DNA from: Halomonas caseinilytica
GTDB lineage: Bacteria; Pseudomonadota; Gammaproteobacteria; Pseudomonadales; Halomonadaceae
Direction: 5' to 3'
DNA length: 64,000 bases
Assembly (NCBI RefSeq): GCF_001662305.1
Contig: NZ_BDEP01000017.1
Span: forward strand, 282,195-346,194
Shown: positions 9,684 to 17,426 of the stretch, in pieces
How positions within the stretch are numbered: position 1 is the first letter of the stretch
Layout of the letters: each line of letters opens with the position of its first letter
Notes under the pieces: generated by a model
What the model was told of the DNA's origin: nothing
Databases searched by the model: none
Seen by the model: the letters and a program-made list of their open reading frames with translations, nothing else
Program-made: the position numbers and the translations under genes

Positions 9684-10649
9684 TCAGCTACCCAGCCCGA
9701 AGATCTCGAGCACCTTGCCGAGGCCACGCTTGGCAACGGCCAGTGGACGCTCCTCGTCCTGCGTCCACTCGGCCATCGAGCCATCGTAGAGGGACACATC
9801 CTCGAACCCAGCGATCTCGCTCAGCACGAACCAGTCCGTCGCCGCCCAGTGCCCGGTATTGCAGAAGGATACCGTGGGCCTGTCGCCCTGAAGCCCGGCC
9901 TCGCGAATGCGCGATTGAATCACGCCCTGATCCAGGTACCAGGCTTGCTGGCTTTCCCCCAGCAGGGTCTGGTGCGGCAAGTTGCGCGAGCCTGGAATGG
10001 TGCCCGGCGCCGTGGCGGCCGGCGACTGGTTTTCACCACGGAAGTAATCGGCGGGCCGGGCATCCACCAATTGGGAGCCCCGTTCACGCGCCGACGTCAC
10101 TTCATCGGCCGTGGCCAGCAAGTCCTCGCGCAGTTGTCCCTGAAAGTCAGCGAATGCCGGACGCTTGGAGGTGCCGCTCGCCACCTCGTGTCCCTGTGCC
10201 TGCCAGCCGGCGAAGCCGCCATCGAGAATGGCCACCTCATCATGGCTCAGCACCTTGAACGTCCAGTAGACACGCGCCGCGCTGCCGAAATCCGTCGGTC
10301 CGGTACCTGCCGGCACGATGACGACGGTATCGTCGTTGTCGATGCCCAGGCCGCCGATCAGCCGCTCCAGGCTGGAGATCGGCGGCAGGAGACCGGACAC
10401 GCCATCCCGGGTCTCCCGCCAGCCATCGTCGGTATAACTGCTATAGAGACTGCCGGGGATATGGCCCGCCTCGAAACTGCCGCGATCGCCGCCATCATCG
10501 ATACCGGACCGAACGTCCAGCACCACCAGGTTATCGTCGCCGAGCCTCTGAGCCAGCCAGTCGGCCGTCACCAGAGGCGGAACATCAGCCGCCAGGGCCG
10601 GTGATATGCCGAGCACCAGCAATGCCGTCGTCAACATGGACCGCCACAT
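9684..10649 (-). CDS. Secreted tandem-rhodanese sulfurtransferase
   Basis: A 321-residue two-domain thiosulfate/mercaptopyruvate sulfurtransferase. I start at the ATG at 10649, 9 bp after a GGAG site, and not at the GTG 15 bp upstream. This gives a clean signal peptide (MWRSMLTTALLVLGISPALA|ADVPP), so the enzyme acts in the periplasm. The N-terminal rhodanese domain is inactive-like. The C-terminal domain carries the catalytic loop Cys in FCNTGHWAATDW. It leads the operon with the TsuA-like transporter and the Cys-rich small protein, which suggests sulfur transfer coupled to uptake. Confidence 0.87.
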   Translation of the reverse strand: MWRSMLTTALLVLGISPALAADVPPLVTADWLAQRLGDDNLVVLDVRSGIDDGGDRGSFEAGHIPGSLYSSYTDDGWRETRDGVSGLLPPISSLERLIGGLGIDNDDTVVIVPAGTGPTDFGSAARVYWTFKVLSHDEVAILDGGFAGWQAQGHEVASGTSKRPAFADFQGQLREDLLATADEVTSARERGSQLVDARPADYFRGENQSPAATAPGTIPGSRNLPHQTLLGESQQAWYLDQGVIQSRIREAGLQGDRPTVSFCNTGHWAATDWFVLSEIAGFEDVSLYDGSMAEWTQDEERPLAVAKRGLGKVLEIFGLGS

Positions 10650-10787
10650 AATACTTGACTCCACTACTGGGGTTTAGAGGCATCCATTATCCGACTCATG
10701 ATTTCGACTTCAATATGTTTCAAGAGAATAAATCGTCAGACTCTCGGAAGGCATCGGCATAAGGGAAAGGCAGGATACTCGCCGAGA

Positions 10788-11819
10788 TCACAACCCCTCG
10801 TCTTCCAGATGGTCGGCCAGGGTCTCGAGTACCGGCAGTCCCTGCACATCCGAAGGCAGCCAGGGTAAATGCGGCCGCGGAAGGTGTGAGAAGTCCTCAT
10901 CGATGCGCGCCAGATAGCTCGCCTCCTGCCGACGCCGCGCCGCCAGGAAATCGCCATCGGCGTTCTCCGGCAGCACGCGGTTGACTAGCGCCGCCGCGAC
11001 CGGAATGCCCGCCTGCTCGAGCGAACTCACCGCACGTCCGGTCTCGAGGATCGGCAAGCGTTCCGGGGTCAGCACGAACAGGAAGGCATTGGCTTCGGCA
11101 TCCTCGATCCGCCGTCGCGCCTGGTGAAAGAGACGGCGACGCGCCAGCAGCGTCTCGGCGATGTCCCGAGTGCGCGTATCCAGGCTGTCACGTTTGCCTT
11201 CGGCACCCTCGTCGAATGGCGAATCCAGGTCTCGGCCGGAGCCGGGCGTCAGATGATCGAACACCTTGCCCAGCTTTTCGGACTTGCGGTTGTGGGCCAG
11301 CAGGCCATCGGTCCAGGCGGCCATGGCTTCCGGCAAGCTCAGCAGGCGCAGGGTGTGCCCGGTGGGCGCGGTGTCGAAGATGATCAGATCATAGGGAGCC
11401 TCGTCATCGGTCATCAATCGCGACAGGCGTTCCAGCAAGGCTGCTTCCTGGGTGCCCGGCGACTGTCGCGACAACCGCATCTGGCGCTCCAGCTCGTCCA
11501 TCATGCCCGGCGCGGCGTACCGGCGCATCTGCGCCGTCACCCGGGAGAGATGAGCCTCGACCTCGATATCCGGGTCGATCTCCATGGCATCCAGGCCCGG
11601 CTGAACGCGGCGGGGGCTATCACCCAACGACGTGTCGAAAACGTCACCAAGGCTGTGGGCGGGGTCCGTCGATGCCACCAGGACACGACGCCCTCGCCGT
11701 GCGGCCAGTACGCCAAGCGCGGCGGCGACCGAGGTCTTGCCGACGCCACCCTTGCCGCCAACCCAAAGCAGGCGGCGTTCGAGCAGTTCTCTCAACGATT
11801 CATCCGGCATGCTCGACAC
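10788..11819 (-). CDS. ArsA-family ATPase
   Basis: A 343-residue P-loop ATPase of the ArsA/GET3 class. The deviant Walker A motif is GGKGGVGKTS at the N-terminus. Switch I-like STDPAHSLGD and the Walker B/switch II segment LIIFDTAPTGHTLRLL are present. It is a single ATPase module, not the duplicated arsenite-efflux ArsA. No arsB, arsR or arsC is nearby. It begins immediately at the stop of the small CC-ending gene (GTG at 11819; an ATG three codons later is an alternative) and follows cstA. Its function is unknown; the context suggests a membrane-protein or metallochaperone role with its small partner. Confidence 0.85.
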   Translation of the reverse strand: MSSMPDESLRELLERRLLWVGGKGGVGKTSVAAALGVLAARRGRRVLVASTDPAHSLGDVFDTSLGDSPRRVQPGLDAMEIDPDIEVEAHLSRVTAQMRRYAAPGMMDELERQMRLSRQSPGTQEAALLERLSRLMTDDEAPYDLIIFDTAPTGHTLRLLSLPEAMAAWTDGLLAHNRKSEKLGKVFDHLTPGSGRDLDSPFDEGAEGKRDSLDTRTRDIAETLLARRRLFHQARRRIEDAEANAFLFVLTPERLPILETGRAVSSLEQAGIPVAAALVNRVLPENADGDFLAARRRQEASYLARIDEDFSHLPRPHLPWLPSDVQGLPVLETLADHLEDEGL

Positions 11820-12113
11820 TCAGCAACAGCGAAAGTCGTCCAGCGGCGAGCGCTCCATGCCCATCCGCTGATGCCAGTCGTGGAAGCGCTCCATCAACAA
11901 TGGTTGCAGCTCCAGGGTGTAGTAGCCGACCGGATTCGGCATGCCCATCAGCTCAGAGAAGACCAGCAGCATGAACAGGTCGTCCTCATCGCGACGCGCC
12001 CGGGCGATGGCGCCCCGGTAAGGGGCCGAATAGGCCTCTTCGGCCAGGTAGCGGGCCCGACCGAGCCAGCGCCGCCAGCGCCGGGCCAGAGCTTCATCCC
12101 GAGCATCGCGCAT
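11820..12113 (-). CDS. Small 'cory-CC-star'-like protein ending in Cys-Cys
   Basis: A 97-residue protein with Arg-rich, helical sequence (LGRARYLAEEAYSAPYRG, then MLLVFSELMGMPNPVGYY) whose final residues are FRCC followed by the stop. It resembles the small family named for its terminal CC-stop. I use the ATG at 12113 because a strong GGAGGGAAGG site precedes it, 14 bp after the cstA stop. Longer upstream reading overlaps cstA and is unlikely. The next gene, an ArsA-type ATPase, follows with no gap, so the pair is probably functionally linked. Two C-terminal cysteines could bind metal or sulfur; this is inference. Confidence 0.72.
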   Translation of the reverse strand: MRDARDEALARRWRRWLGRARYLAEEAYSAPYRGAIARARRDEDDLFMLLVFSELMGMPNPVGYYTLELQPLLMERFHDWHQRMGMERSPLDDFRCC

Positions 12114-12127
12114 CCTTCCCTCCTGCC

Positions 12128-13801
12128 TTATTTCGCTGCCGCCTGGGCCTCGCCGCGCAGACGCTTGATCGCCGCGGTGCATTCCATGGCCACCAGGACG
12201 GAAGCGATCAGCACCACGATATCCAGCCCCAGCAGGAAGTAGTTGCCTGCCTCGTAGAAGCTTCTCAACTGGGCCAACAGCGCCAGCACCGTCACGATCA
12301 CCAGGAAGACCAGAGGCACCAGGGTATACCAGACAGGACGCCCCTTGCGCACCAGCATCACCGAGACGACCAGCAGCGTCAGCCCCGCCAGTAGTTGATT
12401 GGTGGTACCGAACAGCGGCCAGATGATCAGCCCGCCGGAGCCATCGGCGCCAGCCCCGAAGGCCAGGACCAGGCAGCTCCCCACCGCCAGCAGTGTGGCG
12501 ATCGCCGGCTTCTTCATCCAGGCCAGGTCATAGATCTCCCCCCATTCCTGGAAGATATAACGCTGCAGCCGTAGGCCAGTATCCATGGTGGTACCGGCGA
12601 ACAGCGCCGCCATCACCGTCAGCAGCGTCGCCGCCGTGGCCTCCGGAATACCGATGCCATTATGGATGATGAAGGCACCGCCCTCGACGAAGGCATTCAC
12701 GCCGCCCTGGCCGAAGGCATCGTACATTGCCTGCCAGTCACCGAGGCTGGCAAAGCCGGCGGTGGCCGCCAGGATCGCGCCCAGCGCCAGCATGCCTTCG
12801 CCGACGGCACCGAAGTAGCCGACGAAGCGCACATCCTTCTCGTTGTTGAGCTGCTTGGAGGTGGTGCCCGAAGCGACCAGACCATGGAACCCGGAAATGG
12901 CGCCGCAGGCGATGGTCACGAACAACAGCGGGAACAGCGAGGGCGTCCCGGCCGGCACATTGCTGTTGATGCCGGGCGCAACGATCTCGGGGTTGAGCAC
13001 CGCAATCGCGCCGTAAAGGATGATCAGCCCGATGAACAGCTGCAGGCCGTTGATGTAGTCGCGAGGCTGCAAAAGCATCCAGACCGGCAGCAGGGAAGCG
13101 ATGGCGGCATAGCCGAACAGGATCAGGATCCATATCGCATTGCCCGGCATGAACCCGACCTCGGCGGGCATATGCACGGGCACCGACGGCCCGATGCCGA
13201 TCAGCGCATACAGCGCCAGCACACCCAGCAGCGACACCAGCCCGAGCCCGACGATCCGCCGATAGATCAACTGGCCGATGACCAGTGCCACCAGGATGGC
13301 CCCCCACACCGGCACCACGGCCGAGGGAAAGTCCATCATCAAGCCGGCGATCACCACCGCGAAGACCGCGTTGACCATCAGCAGCAGCAGGAAGATCACG
13401 ATCATGAAGACGCTTCGCGCCCGTGCTCCGACCACCTCGCCGGTAAGCGCTCCCACCGAGCGCGCCCGATTGCGCACGCTGGCCCAGACCGCGCCGGCAT
13501 CGTGTATCCCGGCGAAGAAGATGGTACCCAGCACGACCCAGAGAAAGGCCGGCAGCCAGCCCCAGATCACCGCAATGGCCGGCCCCACGATGGGCGCCGC
13601 CCCGGCGACCGAGGTGAAGTGGTGACCCCAGAGCACGTAGCGATTGGTGGGGACGAAATCGACACCATCCTCGAACTCATGGGCGGGCGTCTGGAAATCG
13701 GCGGTCAGGCGAAAGACCTTTTCGGCGATGAACTTCGAGTAGACGAGATACCCGAGTCCCATCGCGCCAAGGCCCAGGACCAGAAGCAGCACGGCACTCA
13801 T
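12128..13801 (-). CDS. cstA: Carbon starvation protein A (pyruvate/peptide carrier)
   Basis: A 557-residue inner-membrane transporter of the CstA family, with members known to import pyruvate or peptides under carbon starvation. Many membrane segments are visible, with family blocks such as RYVLWGHHFTSVAGAAPIVGPAIAVIWGW near the N-terminus and LFGTTNQLLAGLTLL near the C-terminus. It is shorter than E. coli CstA (701 aa) and closer to the compact version. The leader reads AAGGAGACAACAGCGC before ATG. The usual YbdD-type small partner is replaced here by the CC-ending protein and ArsA-type ATPase. Confidence 0.93.
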   Translation of the reverse strand: MSAVLLLVLGLGAMGLGYLVYSKFIAEKVFRLTADFQTPAHEFEDGVDFVPTNRYVLWGHHFTSVAGAAPIVGPAIAVIWGWLPAFLWVVLGTIFFAGIHDAGAVWASVRNRARSVGALTGEVVGARARSVFMIVIFLLLLMVNAVFAVVIAGLMMDFPSAVVPVWGAILVALVIGQLIYRRIVGLGLVSLLGVLALYALIGIGPSVPVHMPAEVGFMPGNAIWILILFGYAAIASLLPVWMLLQPRDYINGLQLFIGLIILYGAIAVLNPEIVAPGINSNVPAGTPSLFPLLFVTIACGAISGFHGLVASGTTSKQLNNEKDVRFVGYFGAVGEGMLALGAILAATAGFASLGDWQAMYDAFGQGGVNAFVEGGAFIIHNGIGIPEATAATLLTVMAALFAGTTMDTGLRLQRYIFQEWGEIYDLAWMKKPAIATLLAVGSCLVLAFGAGADGSGGLIIWPLFGTTNQLLAGLTLLVVSVMLVRKGRPVWYTLVPLVFLVIVTVLALLAQLRSFYEAGNYFLLGLDIVVLIASVLVAMECTAAIKRLRGEAQAAAK

Positions 13802-13974
13802 GCGCTGTTGTCTCCTTGGAACAGGGGGCGGGAATGTGAACGACTATTCATTAGCAAGCTTTGCATTATGCGACGAAACGCCGCGCGAATCCATTGCGCT
13901 CACACGTGGTACGAAGGTAAACCACTGATTTTCACGGGAGACAAGACCAAAGTCGTAGAGCGTGGCGATACCGC

Positions 13975-14652
13975 TTACACCACCGAGAACTCGCCTCCTC
14001 GCTCAACGGCCCGACGATATGCCTCACGTTCCCGGCAGCGCACCAGGAAGTTCGCCAGGTTCGGCAGCTTCGCGAGGCCACCGCGGCTTTCCAGCGCCAG
14101 GATCGGAAAGCTCATCTGGATATCGGCCGCCGAAAAATGCTCGCCGGCAAACCAGGGCGACTCGGCCAGGGCATCGTTCCAGAATCCCGCCAGCTCGCGC
14201 AGCCGTGGCCCCAGGAAACGCCGCTCGACACCCTTGGCGAACTGTCGCCCCAACGGGCGCATCAAGGCCGGCACCGGCGGTTTGTCCAGCCGCGAGAAGA
14301 CCAGTCGCATCACCAACGGCGGCATCGCCGAGCCCTCGGCATGATGCAACCAGAAACGATAATCCTCGCGCGCGTCACTGCCGGCCGGCGGAACCAGCTT
14401 CCCCGCCTCGTCGAAGCGCTCCACCAGGTACTCGAGAATGGCGCCCGATTCGGCCACCGCCCGACCATCGCGACCTTCGTCGGTGATCACCGGCGCCTTG
14501 CCCAGCGGATGCACGTCCTTGAGCGACGCCGGCGCCAGCATCGTCTCGGGATCGCGCCGATAGGTCACGAGCTCATAGTCGACACCGAGTTCCTCGAGAC
14601 ACCAGAGCACTCGCTGTGAACGCGAGTTTTCCAGATGGTGAACATGAATCAT
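13975..14652 (-). CDS. Glutathione S-transferase
   Basis: A 225-residue cytosolic GST. The N-terminal thioredoxin-like domain includes NSRSQRVLWCLEELGV, with a serine at the glutathione-activating position, and the cis-proline region HPLGKAPVI. The helical C-terminal domain includes the FSAADIQMSF capping motif. A GGGAGGGA ribosome site precedes the ATG. It is transcribed divergently from the response regulator operon. The physiological substrate is unknown. Confidence 0.93.
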   Translation of the reverse strand: MIHVHHLENSRSQRVLWCLEELGVDYELVTYRRDPETMLAPASLKDVHPLGKAPVITDEGRDGRAVAESGAILEYLVERFDEAGKLVPPAGSDAREDYRFWLHHAEGSAMPPLVMRLVFSRLDKPPVPALMRPLGRQFAKGVERRFLGPRLRELAGFWNDALAESPWFAGEHFSAADIQMSFPILALESRGGLAKLPNLANFLVRCREREAYRRAVERGGEFSVV

Positions 14653-14824
14653 GGAATCCCTCCCTGCTCGAATGCAGTCGCCAGTCTAGATGACACCGGC
14701 GGTGCCGACGACCCCGTGCCTGCCCCGGACGTGTTGGCCCAAGGTCGTCTTTGCCCCACCTGGCGAGGCCACTAGACTGCCCAGAAAGGCCTCGTCAATC
14801 ACAATGAAGCAAGAGGAAGTGCGC

Positions 14825-15196
14825 ATGGCCCGTGTGCTGGTGGTCGACGACGAACCCAATATCGTCCTGTCGCTGGAATTTCTGATGGAACAGGCCGGCT
14901 TCGAGGTCACCACCGCCGAGGATGGCGAGACCGCGCTGCGTTTCATCGCCGACGACGCGCCCGACCTGGTGTTGCTCGATATCAGCCTGCCCGGCATCGG
15001 GGGCTTCGAAGTCCTCGAGCGCCTGCGCGGCGATTCCGCTCACCGACATCTGCCGATCATCATGCTCACCGCTCACGGCCGTGAGGTGGAACGCGAGAAG
15101 GGCCTGGCCCTGGGCGCCGATGACTATATCACCAAACCTTTCTCGACCCGGACGCTGGTCGACAAGGTTCGAGCCCTGCTCGACAAGGACGCCTGA
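14825..15196 (+). CDS. Stand-alone receiver-domain response regulator
   Basis: A 123-residue CheY-like receiver with no output domain. Acidic pocket residues are in VLVVDDEPN, the phospho-acceptor Asp is in [10 protein letters not shown], the switch Thr in IIMLTAHG and the Lys in ITKPFS. GAGGAAG sits 6 bp before the ATG at 14825; the in-frame ATG at 14804 has no ribosome site. Its TGA overlaps the next ATG by one base. It is the first gene of a four-gene operon ending with a histidine kinase, which is its likely phosphodonor. Its output must go through a protein partner. Confidence 0.93.
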   Translation: MARVLVVDDEPNIVLSLEFLMEQAGFEVTTAEDGETALRFIADDAPDLVLLDISLPGIGGFEVLERLRGDSAHRHLPIIMLTAHGREVEREKGLALGADDYITKPFSTRTLVDKVRALLDKDA

Positions 15197-17238
15197 TGGC
15201 CTGGCGCGTATCCGGTCTACCCCGCCGCCAGCGCCTGGTCGGCCTGTGGTTGTTGCTCAGCGGCGCCGGCCTGCTCGGCGGTGCACTCTTCGCCGCCTGG
15301 CTGGACAGTCTCTACCAGCCCCATGGCATGGCCCGCCTGGTCCTGTGGCTCGGCTGTTTCTCCGGCGGTGCCACCCTGCTCGCCTCGGGCTTCGTGCTCG
15401 AACGCAGGCTGTTCACGCCCTTGCGTCACCTGCAAGGCCAGCTTGCCCGCCTGGCCGCCCATCCCGATGCCCCCGAGGTGTCACCGCCGACAGGCTGGCT
15501 GCGCGACCTGGGGGCCGACCTGGCTCGCATCCATTCTGCCTGGCAGGAAGACCGCCGACGGCTGGACGATGCCCGCACCGAAGGGGCGCGGGATGCCACA
15601 CGGGTCAGCCAGCGGCTCGAAGCCCTGCTGCAGACGCTGGACACTCCCTTGCTGCTCTGCGATCGCCACCACCGCCTGTTGCTCTACAACCAGGCCGCCG
15701 AGCGACTCTTCGCCGGTCACCCGGGCCTGGGGCTGGGCAAAGCCCTCGGTGACCTGTTGCCGACGAAGGGCCTCGCCGAGATCATGGCGACATTGTCCGA
15801 GCATGGTGGCTGTCGCGAAGTATTGATCCCGCATGACGAGCACTGGCTGCATGTCGATCTGCGGCGGCTCACCAGCGACGAGACCCTGCTGACGCTCACC
15901 GACGCCACCACCACCTGGGCGCGCGAATTCGGCCCCCAGGCCGACGTCGATCGCCTTCTGCCGGCGCTGCGCCGCCATGGCGCCGGCCTGATCAGCGCCG
16001 CCGATGCCCTCGCACACCTCCCACGCGACGACTCCCCCGAACTACGTCGGCGACTGGAAACCGTCATCGATGAGGAAGGCGACGCACTGGGCGCCAGCCT
16101 GGAACGCCTGGGTGAAGCCCATGACGCCCTGCGTCGCCAGGGCGAGCGTCTGGTGCCGCTCTGGTCCAACGACCTCTGGTCGGCCCTGGACGAACGGTTG
16201 ACCACACCGACCATCACGCCCGTGGGCATGCCGGCCTGGCTCAAGGGCGATGCGCCGGTGCTGCTCGAGGCACTCGCCGGCTTGCTCGAGACGCTCGCCG
16301 AACATACGGGCCTTGCCGAATTCGACGGCGAGCTGTGTCTCGGCAACCACCGGGTCTACCTGGACATCTGCTGGCAAGGTGAGACACTGCCCCATCGCCG
16401 TCTGGAAGACTGGCGACATCGGCGCCTCGAACGCCTCCCTCATTCCCCCAGTGTCGAGGATGTACTGCGCCAGCATGCCAGTGATGTCTGGAGCCTTTCC
16501 GACGGTAACGGGGCAAGGTTGCGCCTGCCCTTGCCGGCGCTGCCCCGGACCGGAGCGCCTCGCCAGGCCATTCCACCGCGCCCGGAATTTCACGATTTCG
16601 ATATCGCCAACCTGCCGGCCCCGGATATCGAACGCGCCCACCACGCCTTGCATGAACTCGAGATCGTTGCTTTCGACACCGAGACCACCGGCCTGGCCTT
16701 GCGCGAGGGAGACCGACTCATCAGTCTCGGCGCCTGCCGTATCGTCAATGGCCGGCTCCTGGCCGACGAGACCTTCGAGCAGCACGTCGATCCCTGCCGG
16801 CCGATTCCGCCGGCCAGCACCGCCATCCATGGCCTGAGCGACCGGGATGTCGCGGGAGCGCCGACGGCCGATCAGGTCCTGCCGCGCTTTCGCGACTATA
16901 TCGGTAACGCTGTTCTGCTGGCCCATAACGCCGCCTTCGACATGCTGGCCATCCAGACCGGCGCCGCCGATTTCGACATGCCGATAATCGATACCCTCCT
17001 GCTTTCGCGCGCCCTCGACCCCGGCCTCGACGGCCACGACCTCGATACCCTGGCGGCGCGTTACGGCCTGCGCTTTGCCCCCGGCACCCGCCACACCGCC
17101 CTGGGCGATGCCAGGGTAACCGCCCGACTATGGCTGGCCTTGAGGCGTCGACTCGAGGCCCGTGGCATCGAGAGCCTGTCGGATGCGCTGGCCTTCCAGG
17201 CGACGGCCCTCGATCGGGAGGATGCCTGCACCCCATGA
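15196..17238 (+). CDS. Membrane-anchored HAMP/PAS protein fused to a DnaQ-type 3'-5' exonuclease
   Basis: A 680-residue fusion. Two membrane segments (about 13–37 and 48–68) are followed by a HAMP-like linker, then a PAS-like region (about 150–240, LDTPLLLCDRHHRLLLYNQAAERLF) and a helical region resembling a degenerate kinase core. The C-terminal domain (about 490–660) is a DEDDh exonuclease: Exo I FDTETTG, Exo II HNAAFD, Exo III HTALGDA. The upstream and downstream genes overlap by 1 and 4 bp, so it is made with the receiver and symporter-kinase. DnaQ-like genes are known neighbours of acetate-metabolism regulators in Pseudomonas and Vibrio. The exonuclease substrate is unknown. Confidence 0.85.
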   Translation: MAWRVSGLPRRQRLVGLWLLLSGAGLLGGALFAAWLDSLYQPHGMARLVLWLGCFSGGATLLASGFVLERRLFTPLRHLQGQLARLAAHPDAPEVSPPTGWLRDLGADLARIHSAWQEDRRRLDDARTEGARDATRVSQRLEALLQTLDTPLLLCDRHHRLLLYNQAAERLFAGHPGLGLGKALGDLLPTKGLAEIMATLSEHGGCREVLIPHDEHWLHVDLRRLTSDETLLTLTDATTTWAREFGPQADVDRLLPALRRHGAGLISAADALAHLPRDDSPELRRRLETVIDEEGDALGASLERLGEAHDALRRQGERLVPLWSNDLWSALDERLTTPTITPVGMPAWLKGDAPVLLEALAGLLETLAEHTGLAEFDGELCLGNHRVYLDICWQGETLPHRRLEDWRHRRLERLPHSPSVEDVLRQHASDVWSLSDGNGARLRLPLPALPRTGAPRQAIPPRPEFHDFDIANLPAPDIERAHHALHELEIVAFDTETTGLALREGDRLISLGACRIVNGRLLADETFEQHVDPCRPIPPASTAIHGLSDRDVAGAPTADQVLPRFRDYIGNAVLLAHNAAFDMLAIQTGAADFDMPIIDTLLLSRALDPGLDGHDLDTLAARYGLRFAPGTRHTALGDARVTARLWLALRRRLEARGIESLSDALAFQATALDREDACTP

Positions 17239-17420
17239 ATGCCCCGCGCCGAAAGGAGCGTCTCGTCGCCCTGATCGCCCTGGCCACGACGCTGTTCACG
17301 CCGCCGCTGCTACTGATCGCCGATCGTCTGGAGGGCGGTCTACCGCTCTATCTGTTCCTGGCCTGGGGCATCGTCATCGCCATGATGGCCTGTTTGATGG
17401 AAGATCGGCGCGGGGAGTGA
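17235..17420 (+). CDS. Two-TM small membrane protein
   Basis: A 61-residue protein with two hydrophobic segments (about 10–27 and 36–52) and charged ends (MNAPRRKER at the start, MEDRRGE at the stop). Its ATG overlaps the stop of the exonuclease gene (ATGA), and the kinase gene starts 6 bp later, so it is translated as part of the operon. Its position just before a sodium-solute-symporter-like protein recalls the small subunits that accompany such carriers (DUF485/DUF4212 types). The sequence does not clearly match either. Function unknown. Confidence 0.72.
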   Translation: MNAPRRKERLVALIALATTLFTPPLLLIADRLEGGLPLYLFLAWGIVIAMMACLMEDRRGE

Positions 17421-17426
17421 AGGTCC

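Noticed and set aside
10788..11819. Arsenite resistance operon
   Set aside because: The ATPase is a single-domain ArsA homologue and there is no arsB, arsC, arsR or Acr3 nearby.
12662..14344. A 560-codon plus-strand frame opposite cstA and the GST
   Set aside because: The product is a mirror of membrane-protein codons (Asp/His/Gln/Arg-rich) and covers the intergenic region; no domain.
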